From Microbacterium sp. (GTDB taxonomy: Bacteria > Actinomycetota > Actinomycetes > Actinomycetales > Microbacteriaceae): a DNA stretch of 32,182 nucleotides. The stretch lies in contig NZTV01000067.1 in NCBI GenBank assembly GCA_002703245.1, positions 1-32,182 of the forward strand, read 5' to 3'. The position numbers and the translations under genes were made by a program. Below the pieces are notes generated by a model. It was given only the letters and a program-made list of their open reading frames with translations, ran no database searches and was not told the DNA's origin. Below are positions 30,993 through 32,182 of the stretch, one piece after another (the first letter of the stretch is position 1; every line of letters starts with the position of its first letter).

Positions 30993-32136
30993 ATGAGCGA
31001 CGATGAGCAGCGTGAGGCGGATGCCTTCCGCACGCGTGCGCTGGTCGCGGAGGCGCGTCGGCTTCGGGTGGTGATTGCGGCTGCGGAGGCGGACTTGGCG
31101 CGGACGCATGCTGACGCGTACGAGCTGGCGCAGGAGCAGACGGCGCGGTTGCGTGATGCGTCGATGCGGGAGCGGGAGATGCCGCTTCGGTCGATGGCGG
31201 CGGAGCTCGCGGTCGACGCGCGGGTGAGTGATCGCACGTTGCAGTCGCAGTTGTTCGAGGCGCACCGCACGGTGACGCAGTTCGCGGCGTCGTGGGAGGC
31301 GTGGCGCGAGGGGCAGGTGTCGCGCGCGCATGTGCGGGTGATCGTCGACGCCGGAGCGGATCTGCCCGACGATGAGGCGCGTGCGGCGTATGAGGCTGAG
31401 GTGCTTGCCTATGCGGAGAAGACGTCTGCGGGTCGGGTGCGGTCGTTTGCGGAGCAGGTGGCGGAGAAGCACAACCCGAAGACCATGCAGGAACGCCATG
31501 ACGAGGCGGTGCGGGACCGTCGGGTGTGGGTGGAAGATCTCCGGGACGGGATGTCGATGTTGGGGGTGATTGGGCCGTCGGTGGAGGTGCATGGGGTGCA
31601 TGACCGGCTGACCCGGCAGGGGAAGGCGATCAAGGCCGCCGACCGTGCCGCACGCCGAGAAGCCGCTGAGCGTGATGCCGAGCAGCGTGATGCCTCCGGT
31701 GAGCCCGGTGAGCCGACTGCGGCTGCTGGTGGCGATGCGGCCGACGTTGGCGGCGCCGACTGTGGCGAAACATCGGACAGCGTCTGGTTCGATGAGCGGA
31801 CGTTGGATCAGATCCGCACTGACGTGCTGTTGGACATGTATCCGGTGCCGGTTCCCCGGCTGTCGACGCCCAGCGCGGGATTGCGATTGGGATCACCGGG
31901 AAGACTGGGCTCTGGGTGGGAAGACCGACGTCGACAATGTCGGGGCGTTCTGCAAGAGGCATCACACGATGAAACAAGCGGCCGGGTGGACGGTCGTGCA
32001 AGAACCCGGCGGAAGGTTGCGGTTCACCGCGCCCTCCGGGTTGGAATACGTCGATGATCCACCACCGCGGGTGGTGTTCATGCCCGACCCGCCACCGGCT
32101 CAGGACCCAGCCGATGAGGTCGTCGCGCCGTTCTGA
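30993..32136 (+). pseudogene. DUF222/HNH copy D, internal deletion and frameshift
   Basis: The ATG at 30993 (MSDDEQREADAFRTRALVAE) opens a DUF222 domain like copy B up to VWFDERTLDQIRTDVLLDM at 31838. In B the next 297 nt code for the conserved stretch before the HNH domain; D has only four bases (TATC, 31839-31842) in their place, a net loss of 293 nt. The reading frame is lost there and the first frame ends at 32057. The HNH domain survives in the next frame (CRFPGCRRPARDCDWDH, CKRHHTMKQ) to the stop at 32136. Confidence 0.88.
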
Positions 32137-32182
32137 CCCGGGAGGTCAGCGGGGAGATGCGCGACCGGACGTTTCGTCTCAC

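Overview
The window is high-GC actinobacterial DNA, most likely from Microbacteriaceae (Microbacterium or a close relative). This rests on the strongly G/C-ending codons, an LPXTG-anchored surface protein, several DUF222/HNH (13E12-type) genes, a REP-like element ending in GGTTGAGTAG, and the character of the ABC and sigma genes. The genus is inferred; there is no rRNA or other marker to settle it.

Layout. (1) 1-166: the 5' end of an IS3-family transposase gene and the element's outer end. (2) 240-4601, minus strand: four exopolysaccharide genes reading from a polyprenyl-phosphate sugar transferase through a WecG/TagA-type glycosyltransferase and a second glycosyltransferase to a pyruvyltransferase-like gene. 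(3) 4811-6306: an ECF sigma factor with a SnoaL-like tail, divergent from a small DUF1905 protein. G-quadruplex motifs lie on both sides, and a tandem REP-like repeat supplies the sigma gene's stop codon. (4) 6351-8036: DUF222/HNH copy A, broken by a 1-nt deletion. (5) 8248-17473, plus strand: a tightly packed operon with an LsrB/RhaS-like lipoprotein, a double ABC ATPase, two permeases, a DeoR regulator, a BtpA/SgcQ protein, an M29 metallo-aminopeptidase-like enzyme and an FGGY kinase. This looks like an uncharacterised uptake and catabolic route. (6) 17495-18282, minus strand: a LysM protein and a small membrane protein. (7) 18567-20072: intact DUF222/HNH copy B behind a LexA-like box. (8) 20414-29280: one 2934-residue cell-wall protein with four beta-helix modules, two metallophosphoesterase domains, a DUF2341/LamG-like region, a Pro-Thr-Asp stalk and an LPVTG anchor, followed by a large hairpin. 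(9) 29363-29989: a HigB/HigA toxin-antitoxin pair. (10) 30059-32136: a graveyard with a DUF1905 remnant, truncated HNH copy C fused to the tail of a MalG-type permease, and HNH copy D with a 293-nt net deletion.

How it fits together. All four HNH copies point the same way and bracket the accessory blocks: the catabolic operon lies between A and B, the surface protein and higBA between B and C/D. Copies A, C and D share a leader of about 140 nt with phased TCTCG repeats that intact copy B lacks; B has a LexA-like box instead. The A and C loci also share an adjacent DUF1905 sequence, so a whole segment was duplicated. The two best candidates for undescribed biology are the transporter/DeoR/BtpA/M29/FGGY operon and the HNH repeat family with its leader.
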